From NCBI GenBank assembly GCA_947095585.1, contig OX352761.1, forward strand, positions 111,649,890-111,713,889: a stretch of 64,000 bases of DNA, in the 5' to 3' direction. The notes under the pieces were generated by a model that was given only the letters and a program-made list of their open reading frames with translations, ran no database searches and had not been told where the DNA came from. Of the stretch, positions 46,193-58,389 are shown in pieces. Position 1 is the first letter of the stretch; each line of letters opens with the position of its first letter. Origin of the DNA: Nephrocerus scutellatus. Taxonomy: Eukaryota; Arthropoda; Insecta; Diptera; Pipunculidae. Made by a program: the position numbers and the translations under genes.

Positions 46193-46880
46193 CTAGCCGT
46201 TTACGGCTATGGCAATACCAGTTTCGTTTTGGAAGAAGTGCGGAACGATGATTCCGGCAGACAAAAATCCGTTTGCGAAATGTTGGTCAACTTCCAACTC
46301 CTCCAGAGCCCGATCAGCGAACTCACGGCTTTGTCTATGGTCGTTTACCTTAAGTTCATTGGTCAATTGGACTTTATACGGGTGCAGACCCAAGTCGCGA
46401 CTCAAAATTCCCCAAGTTAAAGTAGCAGTAGCAGAAATGCCAAATTCTTGTTGGATTGTTGAATTTTGGATTATCCCGTACACTCTCACGCACAGCAGCG
46501 ATATTTTCAGTAGAATTTGCATTAAGGTTACGCACACAAAGAAGTTGCTTATCATCCATCTGTAGAGCTCGCCGTTAACGATTATGGCAATGCTAGTTGC
46601 GTTTTGGAAAAAGTTCGTTCCGATGATTCCGGCAGACGAAAATCCGCACCAAACAGTGACTTTCTTGGCATGCATGCATTTGGTGCTGGTGTGTATCGTG
46701 TGGATTCGTATTCTCCCAAATCCGACAGTTTTGCTTGTTCATCAAAAAATGTACCTCCTAGATAAAGATGTTTTTTTTGCCAAAATTGGGTCATCCAACG
46801 ATCACACGGCATTGTCTATGGTCGTTTACATTCCGGGTTTAGTTTGATTTTATACGGGTGCAGACCCTAGTCGATTGACT
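46193..46880 (-). repeat. tandem duplication within the transposase relic
   Basis: Words such as CTATGGTCGTTTAC and TTTATACGGGTGCAGACCC occur near 46334-46390 and 46813-46870. The pair GGCAATNCNAGTT and GATTCCGGCAGAC occurs near 46210-46262 and 46584-46636. The offset differs (about 479 and 374 bp) because one unit lost about 100 bp coding for the VNKQNCRIW-type middle. So an N-terminal half exists twice. Confidence 0.8.
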
Positions 46881-46992
46881 GCCTCAGATTATCCCGTACA
46901 CTATCACGCACAACAGCGATGTTTTCTGCAGACCTTGCATTTCGGTGACGTACGGGGTTGTGTGATTATTTAGCAAACGGCAAGACGATTGT

Positions 46993-48053
46993 CTCCATCA
47001 CGTATGCCGTTTCCCGCTCTCCTGAGTTAGCTGCCCGAAGAGTGGAGGAACACCTCCAAAATCTTTGGGAGTACTACCTGAAGTGGGGACTGAAGATCAA
47101 CGCCAACAAAACGGAACTAATCTGCTTCCGAGTACCAGCAACCGAAACAAGGATAAGAAAAATCGCAAGCCGGTGCAGAGCCTTAAAAATCACCCTTCCG
47201 GATAACACGACAATAAACACCAAGTCAGATACTAAGTACCTGGGAATCAACTTTACTGAGAGGCTCAAGTTTAACTCTCACATCGATATAACAATGAAAA
47301 AAGCGAACTACGCTCTTCATTTGGTGCACCCGCTACTAAGAAGACGAAACGGACTGTCCAACAACATCAGGCTGCTCATCTACAAGCAGCTCATCCGGCC
47401 AGTGATAACCTATGGCTATCCCATATGGTTCACCGTCTCACCAACAACGATGAAGAAGATCTCCCTATTTGAAAGGAAGGTACTTAGGATCTGTACAGGA
47501 CTCTGGAGGGTACCAAACAGCTATAAGTTTGTGTCGACTGCAAGACTTTACGAAGCAGCTGGTCTGCTGCCAATAACCGACCACTTGTTCCAAATGGCGA
47601 GGAAATTCGTCGACGGATTGGAAACTCATCCAAGTCCTGAGATGCAAGGACTGAGAAGCGAAGAAATCGAGCCAAGTCACCGGTACATACACATCAGAGG
47701 ATTCACAGATGCTAGATTCGACGACATCCTTAATAATCAAGACGTCTCCTTCTACAAGAAGGCCAGCAATCAACATTACAGAGGCTGAAGATCGCCCTGT
47801 TTATACTCCCTCTTATATTTTTTTTATTTTTATTTTATTTTAAAATTAATTGTTTAAAATTAAATAAAACATGTAGTAGGTTAAGTAGTCAAAAATATTG
47901 TTTAATAATAAGCAATACAAAATGAAAGACAATGTAAATACGTCGGGCCCCTATTGTTGAGCCGACACTTATTAATAATAGTTATAAGTTTAGTTTTAAG
48001 TCAAAATTGTATAATACCTAAATGTTTTAATAAAATATCTTAATCTTAATCTT
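46993..48053 (+). mobile_element. LINE-G: 5'-truncated jockey-type insertion with target duplication
   Basis: A 1061-bp insertion inside the mariner-type relic. Both sides carry GGCAAGACG(A/G)TTGT (46979-46992 and 48054-48067), a 14-bp target duplication with one change. The insert starts just downstream of RT motif C, holds one intact open frame to 47788 and a 3' UTR, and ends in TCTTAATCTTAATCTT. Few changes in frame and duplication suggest the youngest LINE insertion in the window. Confidence 0.92.
46994..47788 (+). CDS. C-terminal part of a reverse transcriptase (LINE-G)
   Basis: An open frame of about 264 codons without stop or frameshift. It covers the end of the RT palm and the thumb: EEHLQNLWEYYLKWGLKINA, then NKTELICFRVPA, a DTKYLGINFTERLKFNSHI block, and NIRLLIYKQLIRPVITYGYP with WF, which is the standard thumb of jockey-type LINEs. 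VLRICTGLWRVPN and a C-terminal end of about 90 residues follow. Motif C (the YADD aspartates), motifs A and B and the endonuclease are missing because of 5' truncation. Codons upstream of 46994 belong to the target, so no native start exists and the frame is not expected to be functional. Confidence 0.9.
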   Translation, partial: SITYAVSRSPELAARRVEEHLQNLWEYYLKWGLKINANKTELICFRVPATETRIRKIASRCRALKITLPDNTTINTKSDTKYLGINFTERLKFNSHIDITMKKANYALHLVHPLLRRRNGLSNNIRLLIYKQLIRPVITYGYPIWFTVSPTTMKKISLFERKVLRICTGLWRVPNSYKFVSTARLYEAAGLLPITDHLFQMARKFVDGLETHPSPEMQGLRSEEIEPSHRYIHIRGFTDARFDDILNNQDVSFYKKASNQHYRG

Positions 48054-48110
48054 GGCAAGACGGTTGTGGCGAGGATAAAAATCACACAATGCGCGGAACG
48101 TTTCTCGAAC

Positions 48111-49814
48111 GGAGCACTGATTCAGGCAGACCTACATTTCATTACTTTCTTCTAATTAACGCGTAGTCTTTACAAACCTGGTTTATTTTGGCCGCTAATA
48201 TGAATGCGATTCTTTGCTGCGGGCAGTAGTAGTCCAAGTGTCAAAATGTCCTACTTGATTTTTTGATTTATGTTCGGTTAATTCTTGACGGGTATAGCTC
48301 ATTCTACATAGAATATGGATTACTGATCTTCTGAGGGACACTTCTCATCGGACACTGTTTATATTTATATTCTGCATAATAGGCGGAAGGCGTGACTGAA
48401 TTACAATGAGTCGACTGTACGCTTACAACGCCAACTGTGTACAAAGTTATTATATACTTTTAGCGGGCGCTAATGTTATAGTAGAAAGCAACAGTTTATT
48501 ATTTATTTATTTCTTTTTATTGTTTTTAAGACTTGTTAATAAAAACGTGACGTAAAAACAGTGTTTTACGTTAAAGTTTAGAATTTACGTTAAATGTGCG
48601 ATGATTATTTTTAAATTGTGCATTTTCTTACATTTATTTATTTTAATGAAGTACATGAACAGCAATGTATGATGTACATAGTAACAATTTCCAAATTCCA
48701 AAAGAGATGTATCAATGCACAGCACATTTATCCTATAAATAAAACCAAAATGCAAAACTGCAACATTGTTATCCGAACTCCAAGGTATCCAAGCAATATT
48801 TCCATGTTGTATTTTTGCATCTTAATGTTAATTATAACATTATATGAATGTGAAATAAACACAATAAAGGCGCAATTGCATCTTGATGAGTGCTGTGTAA
48901 AAATGGAGTTCATTTCAAAAAATACCACACCTCTAAAGTGTTTCTTTGTTCTGGCAGCCATAGCACCGGCGATGGCGCGACGGTATCTGATAATGTTTTG
49001 AATTTGTATTTACCGCTCGAGCGATAATTTACGGCTCGGTGCTGATAAGTTACGAGTATTTGTTTGCACGGTGAACATTTCTTATACTTTGTAACAACTA
49101 AAAGACACAGTTGATTGCTCACAATGCCTACACCCTGAGGTGAGGCGAAGAAAATACGAATTTAGGTGTTGAAATAGATTTTCCCTTAACACGCACACGT
49201 TTTATTTTTACTTATTTTTGTTTATTTTTGTCATAAGTTTAAGTACTGCAATTATATTTTGAAGATGTCATTCTGTGGAAAACAACTGGCGTCTAGTATG
49301 AAGGACACAGGTTCTTCTTAGCAGCGTCGACATATGTCTCGTTCATATACGACGGGTAAAATATATTTGATATATCTTTGTTTCGCGTGGTGCCATCAGT
49401 ATAAATTACATTTTATATTTTTATGAATTATCATTTAATTTTTAACCGCTAGAAACCATCTTGACTTCAATTGCAGTTGATTGGCATATCCGCGATATGG
49501 CCAAAAAAGTATATGTATATATATATAGAATATATATATTCATTACCCATTTGACTTATTATTATTATTGAATTTTGGATTTTACCTGGGGATACCTGGG
49601 ACTACAAAAATAAAAAAAACAAACCCATTTTATATTCTCTAATCAGAGATACACATATGGGTGCAAAGTTTTAATAATCGACTTAATTTTGATCTTGCCT
49701 CTGAGATACGATCACTTCTAAAATTTTACAAAAAGTTTTGTGCATGATACACATGTGTGCAAAGATTGAATAAAATCAAGCTTAAAAATTTGGTTAAAAT
49801 GGTGGATATTTGAG
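48111..49814. other. no recognised gene
   Basis: The left part (to about 48480) may be the 5' non-coding end of the mariner-type relic. Near 48550-48600 ACGTTAAA/ACGTAAA words repeat. A 127-codon open frame at 48618-49001 is not recognised. The rest is AT-rich. Confidence 0.35.
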
Positions 49815-51050
49815 CGATGACGAACTAGCTCCAGACTCCGAAAGGAATACGAACCTCGCAAAACCATCAAGGGTCTTAAAATGACTGCCTAACAGTGCCG
49901 GAAACTGATACAAAATCTGAGCCTGAAAATGAGAATGTTGGACGTTAACTGGAAGAAGAAAAATTTGGAACCATACGAAGAAAAAGAATTTGAATTCAAA
50001 GGACGTGCTGATCTTCCACCATTTGTAAAAACGTTGAAGACACCTTACAATTTTTATTGTCTTTTTTCGCTGAGGAGTTGATAGGTCTTATAGGGGAAGA
50101 ATTGAACAAAAATCAGTTCAGGATAAATAAATGCCGAATGAACTCAAGCAATACAACCCAGCCAAACCTCATAAGTGGGTTTATAAAAATCTGGTCCTAA
50201 GTGGTGTCTCCGGATTCAGCTACAATTTTGACATATTTTCCTGTTGATCAGAGCAACACTTTTCCTGAAGAAGCATCTGATTTAGGTGTAAGCGGAAACG
50301 AAGTTGCAAGACTCACTTTGGCAGTAGTTAAACATATGAATCATACAATTTTCTTCGATAATTGATTCAATATCCCCAATCTTAAAATTTATCTCTTCAA
50401 AAATGGACTATTAACTTTGGGTACAGTGAGATTAAACCGAGTTCCCAAATCAAAAATTCCATCAGAAAGAACTGAAGAAAGAAGGACGGGGAATTTATGG
50501 TCGAGAAAGAAGCGATAATTGATGAAGTACAATTGAGTTTGGTGACATGGTTTGACAACAAATCTGTTAACATGCTATCAGCTTATATCAATTTTCGATC
50601 TAAAAAGCGGTATAAAAAATATTTTTCCGCATGACTGATTTATGTATCGTAAACAGATACTCTGACGCCAGCAAAATTAAGATCATATGCCTCTGTACGA
50701 TTTCAAACATTAATTGTCGAGCATTTATGCAAAGCAGGTAAAGTTCCTCTAAAAAAACTTGGCAACCTGCTCCAGGAACACCAACTAACGTCGGATCTCC
50801 AACTCCAGGTACATATTCAGACAAATTTTTAACACCCAAAGGTCGGCTGCGTTCAGCAAGAAAACAGGATTTTTCTCTAGTTTCCGTAATCCATAAAATA
50901 CTGTGGGGCATTTCCCAAAGTGGTAAAAACTACGGCAAATGTGCCAAATACCTGTATTTTTCGCTCCTATACATTCTGTGAAAAATGCCATGTTTTCCTG
51001 TGCTACAACGAAAAGAGAAATTGTTTCTCTGAATTCCATAAAGCATAAAT
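49815..51050 (+). pseudogene. piggyBac-like transposase relic
   Basis: In shifting + frames: NELKQYNPAKPHKWVYKN with SGVSGFSYNFDI near 50140-50240, which is the KPHKWG-F-GVSGF block of piggyBac transposases. Then VARLTLAVVKHM-like and LGTVRLNRVP-like parts near 50310-50450, and VQLSLVTWFDNKSVNMLSAY at 50530-50590 (known block with TWFDNK before the third catalytic Asp region). The cysteine-rich C-terminus is well kept: FCEKCHVFLCYNEKRNCF near 50980-51035. The N-terminus (49820-50080) is poorly kept. Many stops. No terminal repeats with TTAA were identified with confidence. Confidence 0.8.
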
Positions 51051-52109
51051 TTAATTTATTTATATTTTTATGGTTTAAACTTTTATTGTAATGTTATGAA
51101 TAATTTTTTTGTTGTTTCCCTTTTTTTAATTGTCTTTGCTTTCTTATCTTGTCGTTGAGTTTCATTTAAAGATTTGTTTTTTGTTTGCGTTAATTCATAC
51201 GAAGCCATATATGGCTTAGTAATTTATTTTGTAACTAAATTTAATAAAAATTATGAAAGAATATTCAAAATAAGGTATTTAAACCTTTTCTAGTTTTTTT
51301 TCTCCTTGCATTACTTCATTAATATAGAGAATTAAAAAATTAGGTATTTACATATTGACATTTTTTGTTGTTCATTTAATTGCTCGCAATTTTTTTCTAT
51401 CTTCTCAGCTAATTTTTTATAAAGCACCTGTCTGCTAAATTGCAGAATAATAATCCACAAACTTTTCAAATTCCCGTGAAGAATATTCATGTGCTTGCAA
51501 TAAGCTACCACATTATGAGATATCCTTACACATTTGTATTGCAGGCCAACAACAAGCGAGACAGTATATCAAATATTTATTCCGACAAATTGAACGTAGT
51601 CTTTGATCAAACTGCTAATTATAATTAAAGGTGTTGCAAGCGATGATCAAAAGAACTTTTTATTTTCTTCTTTTTATATAAAATATATTTGAGGATTTAT
51701 GAAAGCATGTGTGGATCCGAACTGGCTATGCCTATGCACAGCAGCAATATGTCTTCAAAAGAAACAGGAATAGGTTAGCACTGTATTTTTAAATTACATA
51801 CATAAATTTTCATAGATCATAGCATAAAATTGTGTGTAACTACAACATTTTCAAAGGATTTCACATCATCCGAAAAACGTGTAATTAATGCGATTAGTGA
51901 GAACGGTCTACTAATTAAAAGAAATTTTAATTGATTCAGATTTCAGACCCAATCAAAAATATATTTTTACAAGGAAAACGCACATCAGGTAACAGATTGT
52001 GTAGGCCTTAATGATAATGTTTAAATAGAGAAGAGTTTTTATATGAGTATGTATTAAAAGACATAAGTTTTTTAAATCGGTTAACGAATTAGCAGGGATG
52101 CTTTCTAAG
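51051..52109. other. AT-rich, nothing recognised
   Basis: No gene or repeat recognised. Confidence 0.35.
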
Positions 52110-52450
52110 TGAATGTCTTCTTCACTCACATAAGGGTTAATAAAGGAATCAGTGTCGGGAACAAAATGGAGCCGTGAAGAATACCAGCATTAAAATGGTG
52201 AAATTCAGTATTGAAATCACCCAAAGCAACTTGAAATAAGCATTCCAAAAGATAGCTTCTAATCCAATGAAGCAGTTTTTCATCGATTTCATAAGCATGC
52301 ACTTTTAAAGAGCAAATTGATGAATAGACTGGTTCCACAGCTAGGTGAGATGTGCTATCAAATGACCATCTATCGGGAAACGTACAGAAGAATTGGATAG
52401 ATGGAAAAGCCTACGCAATAGAAATACCAGCATGGAAGAAACGTGATTAG
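52110..52450 (-). mobile_element. LINE-A copy 8: RT palm fragment
   Basis: The minus strand gives EIDEKLLHWIRSYL (between motifs A and B) and HHFNAGILHGSILFPTLI, a degraded motif B. Upstream, linker words around RSCKxxx and a CTxPxR-like part are seen near 52390. Motif A is lost by deletion. Both ends are truncated. Confidence 0.75.
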
Positions 52451-54147
52451 GAACATGTTTAGTAGTGTCATGCAACATCAATCTGCGCTAGTAAGGAACG
52501 GCTAAGAAAGCACGGCAACAGGCTCTTTTAGCAACACCAAAAAAACGATCACACGCTGGATGGATGGTTTACAAAGGGAATGATAAACCTCCTACAGTAC
52601 GATGTTCCTGTGTATTATGCTGGAATAGAGTTTTTTTTTTTTGTAAGTATGATTTGTGCTAGTTTTTCTAGTATTGCATATTTTAGTACTACACATTAAC
52701 CTCATATAAACATCACGTCGCGTTTTGATGTATAAATTGGACCAAAATGCTGGAATAAATCAAAGCCATAAGCTTGATGGTGACAGCTTGTTGACTTCGG
52801 CATTGTAAATAATTGCCACCTCTGAGCGTCAAACGTGTAATATTTGAATAATTGTGCGGCGGAACGGAAATTTGCATCGTAAACACCTAATTTCCGCAAC
52901 GCAAACAGGTGTCATCTCACTTTGCTTATATACATATGCGAGTGTGAACGAAGAGTAACACACAATACCGCCGGCGGCAAACTTCGCCTGATTAGCTCAC
53001 TAATTACCGCACACTTTGTGGCAAAAGTCCTGGTGATTTGTGAGTCAATTAAAGCCAACCGCAGCCTCCTTTGCACAGGATGGATGTAATGCACTTCTAG
53101 AGAAGTGCGCGCACAGGCCGAACCGAACATATTCGGCGAACATACATGGAGTGTGGTGGTTGGTTAGCAGAGCTAATTAAAGCGGTCGTCTAATACCGCA
53201 TATTAACACCGGCTGTCTACAGTCATTATTCATATTTATGAGATGATATTGGATGGTGTAGTTGTTGTCACCAGGTACACCATGCGCTGCTTCCAAGCCC
53301 AATTCTCTGCATGTGTTTGCAGTGCAGAAACGACAATGGGGAGTAATTTTATGAATTTTAATTCACACATCCAACATTTACCTTTTGTTCGTTCCTTTAT
53401 TATGAAGTGTACAGATTGCTGCAAGATAAGCACATATTTTTACACATAACTCACTCAACTGTAATCATTCATCCATTATCCTGTGTGTGGTGGTATTACA
53501 CTGCTATACTCCGTACCTCCATTGCAAATAGAAACCTTTCTTCCCTAAGAACTTCGAAAACTTTCACCATACACAAGAACTACTTCACATATCGAGAGAA
53601 ATTAGAAACCTCCGCGCCGGCGGTGATTTAATGTGTTTACACATCTCAGTCTAGGAGCATCTAATGAATATTCAAAAAAAAAATCCACATTGCCACGGTT
53701 GGGCTAAATATTTTAAAGTCTGGCAGCGGCGGTGATTATGTCTATCGACGTAGCGATGGGCCCCGACAATGAGCCCGTTTTATCCGTTTTAAGTGCTGAT
53801 GTGTCTGGTTGCGGTGCTGAGCAAAGTGGATATAATATGGTGCCATAGGTAAATTCCCCACCGGGGGCTGTTATCCACCCAATTTCTCAATTACATAGAA
53901 AATAATTTAAGATGAATTTACTTAGTTGTTAACCCCATTATGATCGGTGTGGCACAACCAACGTGATGAAACCAAAAAAAAAGAGACCAGACTACCACTA
54001 CGGAAAGCGGAAAACTCAAGGATAATCACTTTATTTAGTCGTTTAATGGGTAATGGGTAAACTGGCTAAAAGGTATGCAGACGACACGACACGACAGACA
54101 GCCGCCGTATCGGTGTCGGAGGAAAGAACTGGAATAGGATTACTCAC
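52451..54147. other. unique-looking DNA without a recognised gene
   Basis: The part 52700-53500 shows no TE similarity and a more balanced base composition, so it may be unique intron or regulatory DNA. The part 53700-54140 holds a run of ACGAC repeats near 54080. No protein family recognised. Confidence 0.35.
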
Positions 54148-54230
54148 CCGAATACTTGACGGTAATGTCGACGCGTGTACGTGATGTGCAACTTAATGTT
54201 TCAATTAGAGGTGAAGGATATCTCTGTGCT
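54148..54230 (-). CDS. weak candidate internal exon
   Basis: On the minus strand an 83-bp block lies between a good acceptor (CCTCTTGCCATCAG) and a good donor (GTGAGTAATC). One frame is open through it and reads YPSPLIETLSCTSRTRVD and ITVKYS, a composition that recalls an immunoglobulin-domain strand with its Cys. That resemblance is weak, and no neighbouring exon was found. Confidence 0.18.
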
Positions 54231-54235
54231 CTGAT

Positions 54236-54809
54236 GGCAAGAGGTTTTATAATGATCTCAAGTGCGGTTTGCTGGGATGCTAGTATAAGAGTTACACGCG
54301 GTGCACAGATGTAGTAGCAGGTATTGTACCTTCGTATGGATATGACAGGTTACAGATAAGCGGAGAAAAATTACTGCAAAGTTGTCACATTTTTGAGCAT
54401 CTGCTCGGGGTACAGTACAGCGACTATAGCTCATGTGTGATAAATATTAATCTACGGAAATATTGTCTTTCATTTTGATATTTTACCAAGGATATATAAA
54501 TCTGTCTAACATCACATTGTAAATATTTTTTCTCTTTGTGACAATTTTCAATTAATTTTGCTATATAATACTAATGAACATATCTCTCTTGTAGTTCGAA
54601 TATAATAAGCAAAGAGAAAGAACTGTATATCGTACCGAAGATTTTAGAATATAATTTTCTAGTGAATTGTTTCTATACTTTGAAGTAGAATAATTCATTA
54701 TACAACTTATTAATTAATATATTTAATATAATTGGATGGTGTCATCTGAAGTTAGCAATCACTATGGCCAAAATGGAGCATAGTATGCAGATAATGTGCT
54801 GATACTTTT
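54236..54809. other. AT-rich, nothing recognised
   Basis: No gene or repeat recognised. Confidence 0.3.
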
Positions 54810-55795
54810 TTTTATGATTTGCGCACGCGTAAATGGGGTCGCACCCTTATACTTCTCGGCTATATGCTTGGGTTAGCGTGGGTGTTAAAGAAAAGACAGA
54901 GAAAAGAGGGGATGTCTATGAGATTGTGCTTTGAATGCCTATGGATCATAGCGATGTAGAAAGTCAGACCTAAGCAGAGCATTCCACATTTGTGTTGTAC
55001 GACTAAAGAAAGAGTCTCTAAACATAACAGTATGTCCGAAGATGGGATTGAAGGTAAACTTATGAACACTTAGTTCACCACGAATATTGCGGTATAGTGC
55101 AAGGAGGGGTAGCATGTAAATGGCTATTTCTCTTGAACAACGCTGGTTCTGCAGTGTTCTAGAGAATCTATTGACTTTGCAATGTCACCGATAAGCTTTA
55201 GCGCTCGCTTTTGTATTCTATCAAGCAAGTGAAAGGTGGACTTAGGCGCACCTGACCATATATGACAATTATACGCAAATTTGGGACGAATAAACCCCTT
55301 TTATATAGTAGTCAGATCAGAGGGAGTAAAACATTTCTTGCAACGTGATAGAAAACCTTAACATTTCGCAATATTTTAAGCGACAGTGGTCATTCCAGCG
55401 AAGCTTGTAGCTTACGCACATACTAAAAATTGCAAGTTTTTTAGTTTCCTCGATGCAAGGACAATGGTAGTGGATTTAAGATTCGCTTAGACGACAGAAG
55501 ACATTATTTGGTTTCGGAAGCGTTAAATTCTACTCGATTCTTTTCTCCCTATTTTATTATGCTGTCCAGGTTAGAATTTAATGTGCATAGTTGTTTGAGT
55601 TCCATATGAGAAGTGGACCGACGTTCCTCAAACATATAAGAGAAGCTGAGAGTACTGTCGTCAGCGAAAGAGTGAATTCGAGTAGAAGTAATGGACAAGA
55701 GATCATTAATAAAAATAAGAAAGAGTGTCGGGGACAAATGCCTTGGAAATCTGTTCGGCGAGATATGCCATCAAATCACTGTCATATTGCTGACC
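54810..55795 (-). mobile_element. LINE-A copy 9 with internal deletion in RT
   Basis: Minus-strand copy. At the right edge the palm words DLMAYLAEQ and ISKAF are followed directly by SPTLFLIFINDLLSI, so the DNA between motif A and the second half of motif B is gone. FADDSTLSFSYMFEERRSTS follows near 55665. A deleted stretch and broken frames for thumb and C-terminus run to HITMIHRHSKH near 54960. The 3' UTR and an A-tail (T-run near 54809-54816) close it. Confidence 0.85.
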
Positions 55796-55889
55796 TAGTG
55801 TTTTCTTAAGAAAAACTTAAATCACATTATATACCAACGCCTTAAATACTTAAACATTTATGATCTTAACATAACAGGCAAACAATAAC

Positions 55890-56275
55890 TCCACGACTAT
55901 AAGAAAGCAAATAGTCATACCAGTACTTGCATATAGATCCTTGGAGCCTTGGGTGCTTAGCAAAAAGCATTCTGACCTCTGAGCCGCGTTCGAGAGAAAA
56001 GTCTTACGGAGAATTGTTGGCCCCGTATGTGAGGAAGAACACGATTCCGGAGACTCTATAATGATGAGATCTACGTGCGTTACCGCGCTGTCGATATCGT
56101 GAAGAGAACTAATCACGGTAGGCTCCGGTGGGCAAGATACCTATAGGATCCTGCTCGAAAGTACTTTGCGGAAAGATTTATGGAACACGACTGCGAGGCC
56201 GGCCAAGCCTACGATGGAGACCAGGACGCCCAGAGTTAAGGGATGCAAAACTGGATGACAGCATCATCGACCGTG
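55890..56275 (+). mobile_element. LINE-C (RTE-like) copy 4: C-terminal part
   Basis: The + strand encodes, in broken frames, LAKSILTSEPRSREK, then LRRIVGP-like, a DLRA/RxRYR stretch, and near 56150-56270 KVLCGKIYGTRLRGRPSLRW and GRPELRDAKLDD. It stops before the trinucleotide tail. It covers the segment upstream of LINE-C copy 1 and overlaps its end. Confidence 0.8.
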
Positions 56276-58389
56276 TATTTATCATAAGTCATATTTCCAG
56301 TTATATCAGGTATTTAGACCAGTAAATTCTGATAAGTTTCTTTAGAGACCAAAAAATGTTCAAGCTGGAAATAGTTTACCAATTTCAACTTTTGCTATAA
56401 CATTTAAATAATTTCAATATTAAGTTATTCACAGAGAACAAAACTTGAGTGTTCTCTGTGTATGTATACGAGTATTTTCGTTCTTATCTTTGTCTTTTTG
56501 TTTCGTTTTGATTTGGAAAAGCACTTGATTAAAGAAAGAACCGAAAAAAAAGGATATACCTTCTTGTAGAGTATTATGTATTTCATCCACGATTCGGTCA
56601 GGATAAAAAAGAATATTGTACATAGATGTCACATGGAGTTCCACGACAAAACGAAACAAGTGTAGGACACGTTAAGATTTTCCTCCGTATTTATCTTAAG
56701 ACTTTGATCATCACCCATCTCACCCCTTCAGCCGTTGCCTTTCTATAAAAGAAGACATTTATTAGGCGGCAGCTCCATGCTGCCGTCTTCGTTGTCTTTG
56801 AATTTGCATTTAAATCTGTAAAGGTAAACACACCGTAAACCCACTGGAATGAGTAGTTCACGTGTTCCAACTTCACTTTTAATTTACTCCAAACGGCGCC
56901 GCTTCTCGAGAATACTTTTAATTCCATCAGAAATCGCGTACATATGTACGATACGAAAAAGAAGAAGCATCATTTCCGAGTACGAGTTGCGGTTTTCCAG
57001 GAGTTTATAATTAACTTAAGAAATCCGCGTCTTGTTGACTTTCTTTGTTTTTGAATTTCTTGGCAAAAGTTTGCCGGTGGAAGAACGCGCACGCATTTCC
57101 AAATGGATTTAGATAGATTTGCGAGCTACTCGGGAGCACAAGAGCGGTATTACAAGTTGGGCGATATTAAAAATTCCCTAAGAAGGTTAATTTATTCAAT
57201 AATAGAAAAAGCAAATATTGTTTCTCAAAGGCCAAAAGGATGGCTTCTGTTAATACGGCAGCAAAGTCGTGGGATAAAGAAATTAATTAAATTGTTTAAT
57301 CCGAGCGCAAGGCACAGATGGAAAGAAATCATGGCTTCTTCGAAGCTATGATAATGGGGAAGTTTTAATTGTTTGTTATGATTTTTGAATTTTGTTCGCT
57401 CGAAGACTTTATTTCGAAAGGTCAACGGAAGTGACAGTCCCCAAAGTCACTCAGTTGAACTGGAAAGCCACGCAAATTACGAGTAATTAACGCTATCAGT
57501 TTTTGGCATCAACGTCATGTGGACGACCAAGGTGGTCGACGATATGCACCAAACTGTGAATTGTCATATTCGTCTAATTTAAGAGACAGATTGTACATCA
57601 CAGACAAAACCGCATCCAACTAAGAATATTTTTAACTCAAAATCCCTCAAGTCTGAAAGAAATACAACTTATAGCAACTTTTACGTAATTTTTCACTTGG
57701 CAGTTAGCCAACAAATTTATGCATTTGTGCAGTAAGCAGGAGAAGCAATATACAACAACAACAATAACAACGGAAGCTATGTTATCCCAAGCAACGACCA
57801 GAATGTAAAAAAGGTGCAAAAATCTGTCGATTTGAATTCGTCAACATAAATTCCGACTACAATCAAATCCATTATCCTTTCGGTTGACAGTTATACGAGA
57901 AGGCTGCTGCTGTTTGCACTTTGCATTGCACAACGAACCTTATGCCAAAAAACTTCACTGCCCGCTGTAAGATATACGAGTATCGTGATACGCCGCGGAA
58001 ATGTTGTTCCGCCGCCATTGTTTCGGTGGAATTTATGAGATGCCCGACAATAAAAACTTCCAAATGGAAGTAAATGGGTATCAGTGGGAACCTATTCGTT
58101 TCGTTTGTCTTTTTTTGTTGTTGTTGTCGTTGATTGCGCTTATTTCACGCTAAATCGTTGCACTATAAACTTGTTATCTCGAAACTAGAACAACAGAAAG
58201 CAAGAAGATAAGTCAAAGTGCTGAGAAGTAAAATTTACAGAGGACATTCTTGTCAACGTACAAACTTTTATAAAATCGGGTTATTTTTTCAAAATTCATA
58301 TGGAAGCTTATCGGCCTTCAGGCGCAATACCTTCCAAATGTGTTATACATTTTTATAATCGGGCTTTAGGAAGTGGGTTAATAATTATT
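56276..58389. other. about 2 kb without a recognised gene
   Basis: A TATAAAAG box near 56741 is possible core-promoter material, but no start or gene follows that I can support. An 82-codon frame at 57103-57351 is not recognised. The part 56690-58080 is unique-looking. Confidence 0.35.

Larger units (their letters stand above)
45830..48110 (-). pseudogene. mariner/Tc1-related transposase relic, split by a LINE
   Basis: Minus-strand relic of a DDE transposase of the IS630/Tc1/mariner superfamily. The N-terminal helix part (ETFRALCDFYPRHNRLA) lies at 48100-48054, before the LINE insertion. From 46993 on come PVRHRNARSAENIAVV, LHPYKxxL and the MHAKKVTVWCGFSSAGIIG part. At 46530-46195 the N-terminal half repeats (STENIAAVRESVRDN, LGLHPYKVQLTNELK, SREFADRALEELEVD). 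At 46165-45900 the DDE end reads DDMWFQQNCATLHTSHATM and DGDVNWPLSTCYFTPADL. Family members normally have Asp in QQDGAT and CDLTP; here Asn and Tyr stand there, so it is catalytically dead. Confidence 0.82.

Noticed and set aside
48618..49001. 127-codon open frame (+)
   Set aside because: Not recognised; likely chance in AT-rich DNA.
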